A stretch of 64,000 nucleotides of DNA from NCBI RefSeq assembly GCF_001644645.1, contig NZ_CP011390.1, positions 5,411,501 to 5,475,500 of the forward strand. The letters are read 5' to 3'. The stretch comes from Flavisolibacter tropicus (GTDB lineage: Bacteria; Bacteroidota; Bacteroidia; Chitinophagales; Chitinophagaceae). The position numbers and the translations under genes were made by a program. Below are positions 37,888-47,646 of this stretch, piece by piece (the first letter of the stretch is position 1; every line of letters starts with the position of its first letter). The notes below the pieces were generated by a model. It saw only the letters and a list, made by a program, of their open reading frames with translations. It was not told the origin of the DNA and made no database searches.

Positions 37888-37932
37888 CCGCTGTCTCCTA
37901 AAGGGGAACTTAGGTCACAGCGGTTGTTGTTT
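37888..37932 (+). terminator. Hairpin directly after the helical-repeat gene
   Basis: Outer stem CCGCTGT/ACAGCGG and inner stem CCTAA/TTAGG, then TTGTTGTTT, five bases past the stop codon. Confidence 0.5.
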
Positions 37933-37968
37933 CGAGAAACAGTATTTTAGAACTAAGTATAAATTGTA

Positions 37969-38005
37969 TAAATAAAAGCACCCCAATAAGGAGTGCTTTT
38001 ATTTA
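37969..38005. terminator. Bidirectional terminator between convergent genes
   Basis: 16-bp stem with one mismatch (arms 37969-37984 and 37990-38005), core AAAAGCACCCC against GGAGTGCTTTT, loop AATAA. A variant of the stem at 26406 and 35526. Confidence 0.83.
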
Positions 38006-38027
38006 TAAGCTAACATTATTCTTTCAG

Positions 38028-38076
38028 AAACCCACTCACCATTCATCACTCACGTCTCATCACTCACCACTCACCA
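38028..38076 (-). repeat. Short-word island G (3' of htpG)
   Basis: Repeats of CACTCACCATTCATCACTCA and CTCATCACTCACCACTCACC between the htpG stop codon and its terminator. Confidence 0.75.
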
Positions 38077-39984
38077 TTAAGCCTTATCCTGATCTCCAAT
38101 CATGTTAACACTGCGCTCAACAAATGCTGTTAGGTCAGCTCCTTTCAGCATGCCTTGCGATAGTAAGGCCAGATCGAAAGCTTGTTTTGCTAAAGCTGTT
38201 TGCTGTGCCTCATTGCCGGCATTTAAGATGCGGTTGATCAACTTGTGATTTCCATTGATGGCTACTTTGTAAGTGTCGGGCAATGCACCATAGAACTGCA
38301 TGCCACCGCCGCCCATACGAGCCATTTCTTTCATGCGGCGCATCCATTCTTCCATAGTAATGGTAACTGGCAGTTCATCGGCCGATAAGCCTTCTACCGT
38401 TACACTCATATTGCTGTTGTTGATAGCCTTTTCAAAGATCTCTTTCACCTTGTTAGACTCGTCTTCTGTCAACACATGGCTTAAGCTATCATCTTTTTGA
38501 ATCAGGCGATCCAGTACATCTGCATCAACACGCTTGATGGATACCTTTTCTAACTTCGTTTCAAGGTGCTGGATAAAGTGGTTGTCTAAAGGTGAGTCCA
38601 TTACCAGCACATCGTAGCTACGCTTAAGTGCTGATTGGATAAAGGCATCTTGCTTTTCAGCATCGTTAGTATATAAGTATACAACGCGACCTTCTTTATC
38701 TGTTTGAAGCGCCTTTACTTTCTCGTTATACTCGTCTAAGGTGTAAAACTCTTTCTTGGTATTGGTTAACAATAAAAAGTCTTTAGCTTTCTCATAGAAC
38801 TTCTCCTCGCTGATAGCACCATATTTTACAAACAGGCCAATATCGCTCCACTTCTCTTCATAGGCTTTGCGGTCTTTGCGATAAAGCTCACCTAGTTTAT
38901 CGGCTACTTTACGTGTGATGTAAGAGTTGATCTTCTTTACATTGCTATCAGCTTGTAAGAAGGAGCGGCTAACGTTCAATGGAATATCCGGAGAGTCAAT
39001 AACACCGTGTAACAGCATCAGGAACTCAGGAACAATATCTTTTACTTCGTCGGTAATGAATACCTGGCGGCTGAACAATTTGATTTTGTTGCGCTGGAAT
39101 TCAAACTCGTTCTTCAGTTTAGGGAAGTACAATACCCCTGTCAGGTTGAAAGGATAATCTACATTCAGGTGAATCCAGAACAGTGGGTCTTCTGCCAGTG
39201 GATACAGCTCGTGATAAAAGTTCAGATAATCTTCATCGTTTAGCTCAGAAGGCTGTTTGGTCCAGATAGGGTTGGGGTTGTTGATGATGTTATCAATTTC
39301 CACCTGCTTGTACTTGGTTTCACCTTGCTCATCTTCACCATCAGGCATACTGGTGGTGCGGGTACCAAACTGAATAGGTACAGGTAAGAACTTGGCATAC
39401 TTGTCCAGAATTTCCTGGATGCGGTGCTTTTCTAAAAATTCCTCGTTCTCGCTGTTGATATAGAGGATAATATCAGTACCTCTTTCTGTACGGTTGCCAT
39501 CTGTGATCTCAAACTCGGTGCTGCCATCGCAGATCCAACGGGCAGGTTCTGCACCCTCCTGGTAAGACAGGGTTTGAATTTCTACCTTGTCAGCCACCAT
39601 GAAGGCAGAGTAGAAGCCCATACCAAAACGGCCAATGATCTCATTTGCATCTTTGGCTTCTTTGAACTTCTCCATGAATTCGGTAGCACCAGAAAAAGCG
39701 ATCTGGTTGATGTATTTCTTGATCTCCTCGGCGGTCATACCAATACCTCTATCTGAGATGGTAATGGTCTTTGCGTTCTCATCTACAGAAACAATTACGC
39801 GCAGGTCGCCCAGCTCTTTATTATATTGACCTAAAGAAGAAAGACGCTTTACTTTTTGGGTAGCATCTACAGCGTTACTTACCAGCTCGCGCAGGAAGAT
39901 CTCGTGATCCGAGTACAGGAATTTCTTAATGATTGGGAAAATATTCTCGGTATGAATGGAAATGGATCCTTTCTCTTGTACCAT
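38077..39984 (-). CDS. htpG: HSP90-family chaperone HtpG
   Basis: ATP-driven cytosolic chaperone that matures client proteins. 635 residues in the family order: N-terminal GHKL ATPase (LRELVSNAVDAT, DRGIGM and GRFGMGFYS), middle domain (FKLFSRQVFITD-type region near 310, NVSRSFLQ near 350) and C-terminal dimerisation part with a Met/Gly-rich MARMGGGG stretch. There is no organellar or charged linker. Start fits the usual MxxKGSISIHTENIFP opening. It is alone between an island and a 301-base gap. Confidence 0.98.
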   Translation of the reverse strand: MVQEKGSISIHTENIFPIIKKFLYSDHEIFLRELVSNAVDATQKVKRLSSLGQYNKELGDLRVIVSVDENAKTITISDRGIGMTAEEIKKYINQIAFSGATEFMEKFKEAKDANEIIGRFGMGFYSAFMVADKVEIQTLSYQEGAEPARWICDGSTEFEITDGNRTERGTDIILYINSENEEFLEKHRIQEILDKYAKFLPVPIQFGTRTTSMPDGEDEQGETKYKQVEIDNIINNPNPIWTKQPSELNDEDYLNFYHELYPLAEDPLFWIHLNVDYPFNLTGVLYFPKLKNEFEFQRNKIKLFSRQVFITDEVKDIVPEFLMLLHGVIDSPDIPLNVSRSFLQADSNVKKINSYITRKVADKLGELYRKDRKAYEEKWSDIGLFVKYGAISEEKFYEKAKDFLLLTNTKKEFYTLDEYNEKVKALQTDKEGRVVYLYTNDAEKQDAFIQSALKRSYDVLVMDSPLDNHFIQHLETKLEKVSIKRVDADVLDRLIQKDDSLSHVLTEDESNKVKEIFEKAINNSNMSVTVEGLSADELPVTITMEEWMRRMKEMARMGGGGMQFYGALPDTYKVAINGNHKLINRILNAGNEAQQTALAKQAFDLALLSQGMLKGADLTAFVERSVNMIGDQDKA

Positions 39985-40285
39985 AGTATATGATTTGTTC
40001 TTTGTTATTAGAGTTATATCAATTTAAATTAAGTAGTGCGTTTATCTGATGACAACTGGCTGTTGATAGTTGCCAACTGTCCACTGTCCACTAATTACGC
40101 CATCCCTTATTGAAAAAAAGTAATAGTCCTTGCCCATCAAGGCTTGTTCCAAAGAGGGGAATCTTGTCAGATTGACAGCAATATTAGGGTGTTTGCTGGT
40201 AAAGCTTACCGTTGATCAGCATGGACTTGTCATTCTTTCTGATTACTGACGGCGCTTTAGACACTATCATCGCTGATGCGACAGG
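39985..40285. repeat. Gap with short-word island H
   Basis: No gene. At 40048-40097 lie GACAACTGGCTGTTGATAGT, GCCAACTGTCCACTGTCCAC words. It is 3' of the antiporter gene (minus strand) and 5' of htpG. I see no clear terminator or promoter box. Confidence 0.5.
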
Positions 40286-41578
40286 TTATGCTTGTCTGAA
40301 ATTATCCTTTACTTCTTTGATATGAAGCGGCTGGTTAAATTGGCTTTCCAGCTTTTTCATGGTTTTGGAGGCAGTAAGCCCATGTAACACTAAGGATAAG
40401 AGAACGATAAATGCCACGATGGCCCAAAGCTGGTGCATCAACGGGAAACGGGTTTTTTCAAATGCAAAAGCCAGGTAAAAAAAGGAGCCCATACCGCGGA
40501 TACCAAAAAAGCTGATGCCCAGTTTTTCTTTCAAGTGTAAATGGCGTGTGCCGATCAAGCCAAGCAAACCTGCTACAGGTCGTATCAATAGTACAAAACC
40601 AAAGGAGAATACGACCATGGGCAAGGTCAAGGGTTTTAAAATGCCGCCTACAATACTGCCGCCAAAAAGAATGAGTACAATGGCTAATAGTATGCGTTCA
40701 ATTTGGTCGGTAAAGTCGTGCAGCTTGCGGTGATAATTATGGCCAAGCTCATAGTTGCGCAGCGTAATGGCCGTTACAAAAACGGCGATAAAACCATATC
40801 CCTTTACCATTTCGGTTAAGCCATAAACTAAAAGTGTTGCTGATACTGCTACAAAGCCATCGCGGATCACCACAAAGTTTCTCTTTTCAGGCAGGTAGAA
40901 AACCAGGCGGGCTAGGAGCAGGCCGATGCCTACGCCGCAAGCAACACCAGCAGCCAGGCGGTACAAAACATCGCGGGTAAACCATAAAACCAGGTTTTCG
41001 GAACTGCCGCCAATACCTATGGCTGCTACTATGATGGCCAGCCAGGTAAAGGGGAATGCCATGCCGTCGTTCATGCCGGCTTCTGCCGTGAGGGAGAAAC
41101 GAACGTTATCCTTGCTCTTTTCCAACGGTGGACCCACTTGTACATCAGAAGCCAATACAGGATCGGTTGGAGCTAATACGGCACCTAACAAAAGAGAAGA
41201 GGCGAGATCAAAACCCAATAACCAATGAGCCACCCATGTCACAGCGGCAATACATACAATCATGGTAAAGGTGATCAGCCGGAAAGGAACCGCCCAACTT
41301 TTTAATGAAAAAGGTTGATCGATCTTAAGCCCCGTACCCATTAGGGAGATGATCACTACCAATTCTGTCAGGTGTAGGGCTTCCTTATCATGAAGTATAG
41401 GATTGGGCTTAGGTAAGTGATCCACCAATTCGTAAAGAGCTATACCAAATAGTACATAAATAATGGAGTAGGAGATTTGGGTTCGCTCCGTTATAGACGG
41501 CATCCAGGCCATGCCCAATGCCGCAATTCCAATAAGGGTTATGCTAATGATATAACTATCCACGCCCTGCACTTCCAA
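40286..41578 (-). CDS. CPA1-type cation/proton antiporter
   Basis: 430 residues with about 12 hydrophobic segments spread over the length, as in the Na_H_Exchanger family (PF00999). Expected to exchange Na+ or K+ for H+ across the inner membrane. The conserved acidic region in the middle is visible as LAPTDPVLASDVQVGPP and TAEAGMNDGMAFP (ion-binding Asp motifs). The cytosolic C-terminal tail is short, without regulatory TrkA domains. The cation cannot be told from sequence. It follows the AsmA gene with an island and terminator between, so it is transcribed separately. Confidence 0.92.
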   Translation of the reverse strand: MEVQGVDSYIISITLIGIAALGMAWMPSITERTQISYSIIYVLFGIALYELVDHLPKPNPILHDKEALHLTELVVIISLMGTGLKIDQPFSLKSWAVPFRLITFTMIVCIAAVTWVAHWLLGFDLASSLLLGAVLAPTDPVLASDVQVGPPLEKSKDNVRFSLTAEAGMNDGMAFPFTWLAIIVAAIGIGGSSENLVLWFTRDVLYRLAAGVACGVGIGLLLARLVFYLPEKRNFVVIRDGFVAVSATLLVYGLTEMVKGYGFIAVFVTAITLRNYELGHNYHRKLHDFTDQIERILLAIVLILFGGSIVGGILKPLTLPMVVFSFGFVLLIRPVAGLLGLIGTRHLHLKEKLGISFFGIRGMGSFFYLAFAFEKTRFPLMHQLWAIVAFIVLLSLVLHGLTASKTMKKLESQFNQPLHIKEVKDNFRQA

Positions 41579-41626
41579 AAAAGGTGCCTTTGTATGAAAA
41601 CTGGTCTTGAACTTTGGATATAAAAG

Positions 41627-41655
41627 AAAATACCGGCCTTAAAGGCCGGTATTTT
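41627..41655 (-). terminator. Terminator of the AsmA gene
   Basis: Perfect 12-bp GC-rich stem AAAATACCGGCC/GGCCGGTATTTT with loop TTAAA; T-rich (TTTTC) after it on the minus strand. Confidence 0.88.
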
Positions 41656-41657
41656 AA

Positions 41658-41715
41658 ATTTCCCGTATCACATTGCCGATTGCCGATTCTCGACTCCCGA
41701 CTCACGGTTGTCCCC
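41658..41715 (-). repeat. Short-word island I (3' of the AsmA gene)
   Basis: CATTGCCGATTGCCGATTC, TCGACTCCCGACTCACGG: short tandem words between the AsmA stop codon and the terminator. Confidence 0.7.
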
Positions 41716-44424
41716 TCACTGCTGAGGTTCAGTTTCTTTCTTTTTCTTTTTGAAAGGGTTAAAGCCTTCAATAAGCCCCTTACCGGTTTCCTTTAAGTTG
41801 TTCTTAATATCTGTGTTGGTGGGATTAGTAGTATCCTTACCTAAGAGCTTGTTTTTGATCTCATTGCCAGCTGCTTGCACCACCTGGTTTTTTACGGATT
41901 GCAGGGTGTCTTTGACAGCTGTTTTAATTGCGGTTTTGGTACTGTCTACTTTTTGCTGGGCAAAATCAAGTGTTTGTTGTTTAAGATCAGCAACAAGGTC
42001 GTTACCTGCTTGTTTCAGATCTGTTTGAAAAGTTGGTTTTAATAAGGTGCCACCTACTTTTACATTCAGGTCTACTACATCGCTGACTTTGGCAGGTACA
42101 CCTTTTTTGTTAGCCTGCGCCACTAGGTTGTTTACCAGTTGGTTTCCTTTATCACCCATCAGGGCGCGTGGCACTTTCAGGTTCAACCCATACGCCAGGG
42201 ATTGGTCCAGACCGTGCATGCCACCAATTTCCATGTCAATATCTTTTACATTCAGCTTAAAGGGTTTGATAGCTACCTTACCATTGGCAAACTCAATACG
42301 ATTCTTAACATCTTTGAGTGTAATGGTTTCCAGTTCTTTAATATTTAAAGTGCGGGCCAAGCCTTCTACGGGGGCAAACTTTTTTAGAACGCCTTCTAAT
42401 AACAACAGGTTGCCTTGTCCGGTTAGTGAATTCAGATCAGGCATCATGTTTTCACCCAGCTTTCCTGTCATGCTCATTTGAGAAGACACCTTGCCAGATA
42501 GGAACTTAGCAATGGGCATTAACATTTGAACAGTATTGAAAGCATTAAACGTCTTTTCAATGTTCAATCCTTTAACGTCATAAGCCATGCTGATATCCGG
42601 ATGCTGTTTGTCTACCTTGGTAGAGTAGGAGCCGTTAACGGCCATGCTGCCATCCAGCGCGTTGGCTGATACGTTTTGCAGGTGTACTGTTTCATCCGCA
42701 ATACGTAGTTTACCCGAAAGATTATCTAGGTCCACTTTGTCATAACGAACTTTATCCACTTGAGCGTTGATATCAAAGTTGATATTATTAGGTACCAGGA
42801 AAGGAGCTGAGGTAGTACTGGATGTAGAAGTGGTTGTTGCGGTATCTGTTGATACACCCATCCAGTCATTCAGATTTACCCGGTCTGCTTTTACGGTTAG
42901 CTGTCCATCCAATGGTTGGTTGTTCAGCATATATGGTAGTAGGTTGTTTAATACACCATTACCAGCAAAGTTGGTATTCAGGTATTTCCCATTGATATTA
43001 TTTAAGGTAACATTCTTTGGATTGAATGTCAGTAGCAGATTGTTTAAAGCTACGCCATCAGGGTAATCTTTAGAAGCATAGAGAAAGTCTTTCAATTCCA
43101 TGGTGCCGGCCGCCTGGAAGTTTTCATACTGTTGCTTTTGGAGTGCTTCCATGGTTCCCTTTACAGCTACATCTGCATTGAGTAATCCTGTCAGTTTAGT
43201 ACCGGCCTCCATTTTAGCAAACTCTGTAACCTTAGAAAGGTTCAGACTGCCTTTGGCTGCGGCATCTATAAACAATTGACTTACAGGATTCTTAATCAAC
43301 AAGCGGAAGTCAAAAGGTGCATTGTCCATTTCTATGTGGCCTTTGTGAATGTCAACCACTGTATGATCGGCTACACCATCTTTATTTTCAATCTGTAGGG
43401 CCAGGTGGATGTTCTGTAGGGGCTTTGGAAGGTCGGGGTATTGGAAAAATCCATTCTCAATGCCTAGGTTAAGCGCATAGGCTGGAAGCTCTGTGGCAGA
43501 GTAGCGGCCTTTTACAAAGCCATTGAAAATGGCCTTGCCGCTTGTTTTTACTTTATCAAAATCGTGCTGGTAGACAGCAGGAATAAGAGACAAGAAATGC
43601 TTGAACTCAGTAGAAGGCGCTTTAAAGGCAATGTCCATATTATAAGTACTGTCGTTTACAAGCTGAAAGAATCCTTCCGTAGCTAATGAAAGCGCGTTAA
43701 TATGTATGTCATCTGTTTTAAAGCGGTATGTGTTGGTTTTGTTATCTACTTCAATATCTGCAGCAAGCGATGTTTTTACCTTGGCCAGGTAAGGAATGGC
43801 GGCATAGGTAAAATTGATAGCATCGGAAGATGTAGATGTTTTCAATGTGAAAAGATCGGAGCTAAAGTCGCCGCTGCCTTCATGATTCAAGTTGTCAACG
43901 GACAGGTGCATATTGGAAACTTCGTCATCATACCTGATAAACCCCTTGGTGATGGCATAATGCTGCAAGGCCAGTTGAAAGGAAGTGGTATCGGTGGATG
44001 GTGTAGCTGCAGCGGTGTCCGGTTTGGTAATATCCCAGTTGGCCTTACCATCTGCTCCTACAATAGCATGTATGCGCGGTTCGTCAATAGTAATACTGTA
44101 TATTTTATACTCTTTGCCATTGAGAAGGCTGTTGAAGTTGACAGCTACATCTATAGATTGAGCAGCTAATAAAGTATCCTTGGCAAATATGCCAGTGCCC
44201 ACTACCTGTAGATCTTCTATGGAAACGGCCACTTTAGGAAAATGGCGGATGAAGGAAATGTCTATATCCGAAAAGTCGACTTTTGCTGTCAAGTTTTCGT
44301 TGATCTTTTCCTTTGCCAGTTTAATGATCTTGCCTTTGAAGAGGAAAGGGGCTGCAAATGCTATTGCCAATAAGATTACAAAAGAGATAGCGGTGATTTT
44401 AAGCCCTTTTTTTAATGCTGTCAT
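41716..44424 (-). CDS. AsmA-family envelope protein
   Basis: 902 residues. One N-terminal membrane anchor (about 8-30), then a long, mostly beta region typical of AsmA/bridge-like proteins. An AsmA_2-like C-terminal segment lies at about 640-760 (SLTGQGNLLLLEGVLKKFAPV, VPRALMGDKG). The final 120 residues are helical and Lys/Gln-rich (repeats of LKQ/KNQ/KNK with KDTT). Such proteins sit in the inner membrane with most of the chain in the periplasm and are linked to outer-membrane lipid balance. Orthologues in Bacteroidota have this length. The gene is the only one of its transcript that I can see. Confidence 0.88.
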   Translation of the reverse strand: MTALKKGLKITAISFVILLAIAFAAPFLFKGKIIKLAKEKINENLTAKVDFSDIDISFIRHFPKVAVSIEDLQVVGTGIFAKDTLLAAQSIDVAVNFNSLLNGKEYKIYSITIDEPRIHAIVGADGKANWDITKPDTAAATPSTDTTSFQLALQHYAITKGFIRYDDEVSNMHLSVDNLNHEGSGDFSSDLFTLKTSTSSDAINFTYAAIPYLAKVKTSLAADIEVDNKTNTYRFKTDDIHINALSLATEGFFQLVNDSTYNMDIAFKAPSTEFKHFLSLIPAVYQHDFDKVKTSGKAIFNGFVKGRYSATELPAYALNLGIENGFFQYPDLPKPLQNIHLALQIENKDGVADHTVVDIHKGHIEMDNAPFDFRLLIKNPVSQLFIDAAAKGSLNLSKVTEFAKMEAGTKLTGLLNADVAVKGTMEALQKQQYENFQAAGTMELKDFLYASKDYPDGVALNNLLLTFNPKNVTLNNINGKYLNTNFAGNGVLNNLLPYMLNNQPLDGQLTVKADRVNLNDWMGVSTDTATTTSTSSTTSAPFLVPNNINFDINAQVDKVRYDKVDLDNLSGKLRIADETVHLQNVSANALDGSMAVNGSYSTKVDKQHPDISMAYDVKGLNIEKTFNAFNTVQMLMPIAKFLSGKVSSQMSMTGKLGENMMPDLNSLTGQGNLLLLEGVLKKFAPVEGLARTLNIKELETITLKDVKNRIEFANGKVAIKPFKLNVKDIDMEIGGMHGLDQSLAYGLNLKVPRALMGDKGNQLVNNLVAQANKKGVPAKVSDVVDLNVKVGGTLLKPTFQTDLKQAGNDLVADLKQQTLDFAQQKVDSTKTAIKTAVKDTLQSVKNQVVQAAGNEIKNKLLGKDTTNPTNTDIKNNLKETGKGLIEGFNPFKKKKKETEPQQ

Positions 44425-44490
44425 AGGGATTGGGTTTAGCGGGTCGATTTAGATGACCTTTTTCAAAAATAGGCAAAAAAAAGTACCCTG

Positions 44491-44640
44491 TAGAAGGCGC
44501 GCTTCGCGCTGGTTGGTTTCGCGCAGAGGCGCAGGGAGTGCAGAGAGAGAGGAACCACAGAGATACTGGGGCAGGGAGGGGCACAGAGGAACTGTGGCTT
44601 GCAGGTGGCGCAGATAAGCTCAGAAGAAGTTGCAGGTGTC
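44491..44640. repeat. Short-word island J
   Basis: GGCGCGCTTCGCGCT hairpin, CGCAGAGGCGCAGGGAG, GAACCACAGAGATACTGGGG and similar G/A-rich words. No gene. It lies between a small minus-strand gene (stop at 45127) and the AsmA start. Confidence 0.55.
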
Positions 44641-44698
44641 TGGTTTCACTCTTTCCTGCTCAACCAGCCTGCTAGTCATAACGCCTCTTGCTTTTGTT

Positions 44699-44791
44699 AT
44701 CCAGAGCGATAGCGAAGGATCTCAGAGACTACGATTTTACAACAAACTGCTATCATAGTAACACTTGCCTGTCACTCTGAACTCGTTTCAG
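44699..44791 (-). repeat. 93-bp REP-like element, copy 2 (inverted)
   Basis: Reverse complement aligns gaplessly to 30100-30192, with the last 35 bases nearly identical (GTAGTCTCTGAGATCCTTCG...) and a diverged middle. Both ends form hairpins. Confidence 0.8.
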
Positions 44792-45126
44792 GGGCTGCTC
44801 CTGTGCCAACGGAACTGTCGGAATACATTCTATCTACTCCATTTTTTTATTGTTGCTTAAACCATCCATGAACTTCTAAGTAAATGTTCCTTAGCCTATA
44901 ATTCTCGAAGTGTAAGCTGCATGTTGATAAAGACAATAGGGTTGAAAGGGCGACTTGGAAGCAAAAGACTCTATAAGCATTAGATAGTACAATCTGAATA
45001 CAATGTGTTTTCCTTCTGTCGAAGTATACTGCGAGGAAATGACAAATAGTATACGCTAACAAAGCTGCAGCGTTCTACCGTCGCCATACCAGTTGCGGAG
45101 CTCCGTTACTGTTATACCTTCTTCGA

Positions 45127-45381
45127 TTAAATATTCGATAGTAAAGGGGCTATATCAATTCGTTTTAAATAAGGTTCTAGATCATGGGTGTCCTCAAATC
45201 CCTTAATGATTACACACTTATCTTTATCCTTTGGGTAAAAGAGCTCAACATAAAAACTATTAAGTTGAAACAGTAATACCGTATAATCCATAAAAAGGCG
45301 ACTGCTTAAATAAATGCCATCGTCTAATACCATTTCCTGTTGGGCTATCTGCTCCAGCACACTAAATTCCTTCAACTGCAT
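45127..45381 (-). CDS. Small conserved-type orphan protein
   Basis: 84 residues, acidic, no signal peptide. Pattern of aromatic and hydrophobic strands (YTVLLFQLNSFYVELFYPKD) followed by IIKGFED and a C-terminal helix PYLKRIDIAPLL, similar in shape to small orphan proteins of this family. No function assigned. The frame has normal codon use and starts with ATG at 45381. The gap downstream (44425-45126) holds only repeats. Confidence 0.6.
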   Translation of the reverse strand: MQLKEFSVLEQIAQQEMVLDDGIYLSSRLFMDYTVLLFQLNSFYVELFYPKDKDKCVIIKGFEDTHDLEPYLKRIDIAPLLSNI

Positions 45382-46294
45382 AGCTCACTTGGTTTATAGT
45401 GGGCAGTCACAAAGAAAATGCCGTTGAGCAAAAATGCTTTGGTTTTACATCTTGGTACGTATTCTGTATACCGGGGAGGTATTCCTTCCTCAGTGTGGAT
45501 GGTAATAGCGGTCTGGTTTCTACACCTGGGAATAAATAATCCTCTTTTCAATAGAAAAAGGCCTATTTGTAAGCGGAACATAGTAAAGGCATTGTCTTTG
45601 ATTTATAGAGCATAGGTGGAATTGATGATGAATACGGAGTAGTGCTATAGGTTAGTTGTAGAAATGAATAATGTAGGGGAAAACCAAGAGCCGCCCCAGT
45701 AATGTAAAGATGCGAATGCAGGTAGCGATTATGAATGTAAAGAGAAGAATGAACGCATTGGATTAAATTAAAACAGGCGGTTCACATGTTAACTGACACT
45801 TTAATCGTCAGGGCCCTATGTCGCAATAAAACGCATTAAACTTTGTGGTGGATGGTGCAGAAGGATTGGGTGAAAGGTAGTCGTAAGGCTACCTTTCTTT
45901 GTTAATCTATAACTCAATTGTTTGAATGTTTTAGTTGCTACTAAAAGTTATGCTGTTATAGAGCTTTATCTAACACCAATACCTTAAAGTAAAGCCTAAA
46001 TCCTAAAGCCATACACTGAGCGCAGTCCAAAGCCACATCAGGGCAAAAAGTAGAAAAGATAAATAGTGATGGAACACTTACACACCACGTCCGCTAGTCC
46101 AGTTTATCATACTATCCAAACAATCCGCGGTCAAAAAAGCCCTATGAAAATAGGGCTCGGAATCAAAAACATGCCGACTTTATAAGATCGACCTGATAAA
46201 ACTGTATAAAAAGGTTTCGTATCTATAAGAGAGAAGCCAAATTGGTTAACGTGACATTTAAAAGACTTCAACAACAGGCTATCTCTGCTTTTAT
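45382..46294. other. 913-base gap; one orphan plus-strand terminator
   Basis: No supported protein gene. At 45872-45900 a perfect 9-bp stem GAAAGGTAG/CTACCTTTC is followed by TTTGTT on +, although no + gene lies upstream for over 7 kb. A weak TAAACTTTG sequence precedes it at 45837, so a very short transcript is possible. Another 69-codon frame at 45372-45581 has no support. Confidence 0.5.
46138..46157 (-). terminator. Terminator of the receiver gene (repeated hairpin 1)
   Basis: 8-bp stem AGCCCTAT/ATAGGGCT with a 4-nt loop; on the minus strand TTTTTTGA follows. Nearly the same hairpin with the same flank CGGAATCAAAA occurs at 47647. Confidence 0.75.
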
Positions 46295-46750
46295 TTAATA
46301 AAGAAAAGGCACAACCGCTGCTACATAATAATTACCGCCAGCATATACTTCTCTAATGGCCTTTAACATCTCCTCCGGATTGCTGTGCTTTAAAAGATAT
46401 CCATTGGCTCCAGCTTCCCGCATGGCCTTTACCATTTGAGGTTCATCCAAGAGGCTAAGCGCAATAACTTGAATTGTTGGAAAGCGCTCTCTGATGATCT
46501 TGGTAGCCGTTAATCCATCCATAATGGGCATTTGGATATCGGTTAAGACAATATCTGGTTTGAGGATTTCTGCTTTTTGTATTAAATCATTGCCGTTTTG
46601 CGCCTCGCCTATCACTTCAATATCTGGGTGCAGATTTTTCAACATCCAAACAATACTGCTTCTAAACAACGCATGATCTTCTGCAATTAAGAGACGAATA
46701 GGGGTTCTCACTAAGTTCGAATTAAAACACAATTGTACAGCTTGATCCAA
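46295..46750 (-). CDS. NarL-like receiver without output domain
   Basis: 151 residues. A NarL/FixJ-type receiver (RLLIAEDHALFR opening, phosphoacceptor D71 in VLTDIQMP, Lys in GYLLKH) that ends right after the ALKAIREVYAGGNYYV helix, where this subfamily normally continues into a LuxR-type HTH. The stop codon is followed by a terminator, so the missing domain is not just out of frame. A GTG at 46711 (V14) is a plausible alternative start, since the family opening begins three residues later. It may be a truncated regulator working as a phosphate sink or by protein contact. Confidence 0.88.
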   Translation of the reverse strand: MDQAVQLCFNSNLVRTPIRLLIAEDHALFRSSIVWMLKNLHPDIEVIGEAQNGNDLIQKAEILKPDIVLTDIQMPIMDGLTATKIIRERFPTIQVIALSLLDEPQMVKAMREAGANGYLLKHSNPEEMLKAIREVYAGGNYYVAAVVPFLY

Positions 46751-46935
46751 TAAAAAACAACCGTAATTGTACTGAGATATTACATGCTCGTAAAATTACG
46801 GTTGCGGCTATGGTGAAATTACGCTGTGGCCTTCCTGGTGCAGGTTTTGGTAGAACGCAACCTAATTACCACACCTTTCGACACGTAATTTTCTTATTCA
46901 ATTTTTAAGTGGATTTACTATCCCGTTTCTATCAG

Positions 46936-47157
46936 TTATTTAGAACCCGGTTTGGAAATAAACCGTTTCCAAAGTTGCATAATGAATTCGTTGTTCTCCT
47001 CCGTCGTAGTTTCATCTTTAATAATTAATAAATTATTATCGTCAGGAGAGGAGGATGGGAAAAGTTCTGTAAGTCGGCCTAAATACAAATTGTAGAGCTG
47101 TTGGTAGTGGACATACAAATAATCCATGAAGTTTGGTAAACGGTAGGGGTGAAACAT
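46936..47157 (-). CDS. Small orphan protein
   Basis: 73 residues. N-terminal half Tyr-rich and probably helical (LPNFMDYLYVHYQQLYNLYL), then an acidic linker with DETTTEEN, then a short helix. No signal peptide, no known domain. It lies 185 bases upstream of the receiver gene on the same strand and could share its transcript. Support is only its composition and clean start. Confidence 0.48.
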   Translation of the reverse strand: MFHPYRLPNFMDYLYVHYQQLYNLYLGRLTELFPSSSPDDNNLLIIKDETTTEENNEFIMQLWKRFISKPGSK

Positions 47158-47388
47158 AAGTTTTCGTTTTTATTATAGATTTAGAAATAATCAATAAAGC
47201 TGCACTACATGGCACATTTAAATATAAAAAAAGTCATTGCCTTTTACACTTAAACGCTCAGATTGGCAGTTGGTAGTGGTGGGAAAGTAACGTAATGAAA
47301 AATTAGGAAAAAAACTGATCAATTACTAAAAAACGAGAAGTAGTTTATAATATTATATTGCGGGCCTTTTTTAATGTAATTTATAGCT

Positions 47389-47619
47389 ATGCAAATTCCT
47401 CAACAGCCAGATGCTTCACTTCTTTTAGACCTTGTAAAAACAAAAATGCCTTTTGGCAAATACAAGGATCGGCTGTTGTGCGACTTACCAGTATCGTATT
47501 TGGAATGGTTTAGCCGGGAAGGCTTTCCTAAAGGTAAGCTGGGTATGCAGTTGCAAACCCTCTACGAAATTCAGTTAAACGGCTTGGGTGCTTTATTAGA
47601 GCCACTAAAAAAGATGTAA
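47389..47619 (+). CDS. DUF3820-family protein
   Basis: 76 residues. MPFGKYKDRLLCDLPVSYLEW followed by FPKGKLG and an NGL-containing helix is the DUF3820 pattern (putative quorum-sensing-linked virulence factor family; real role unknown). Small, basic and cytosolic. An AT-rich stretch lies upstream; the gene stands alone. Confidence 0.9.
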   Translation: MQIPQQPDASLLLDLVKTKMPFGKYKDRLLCDLPVSYLEWFSREGFPKGKLGMQLQTLYEIQLNGLGALLEPLKKM

Positions 47620-47646
47620 ACCTTTATAATCTGAGGCTGGTGAAAA

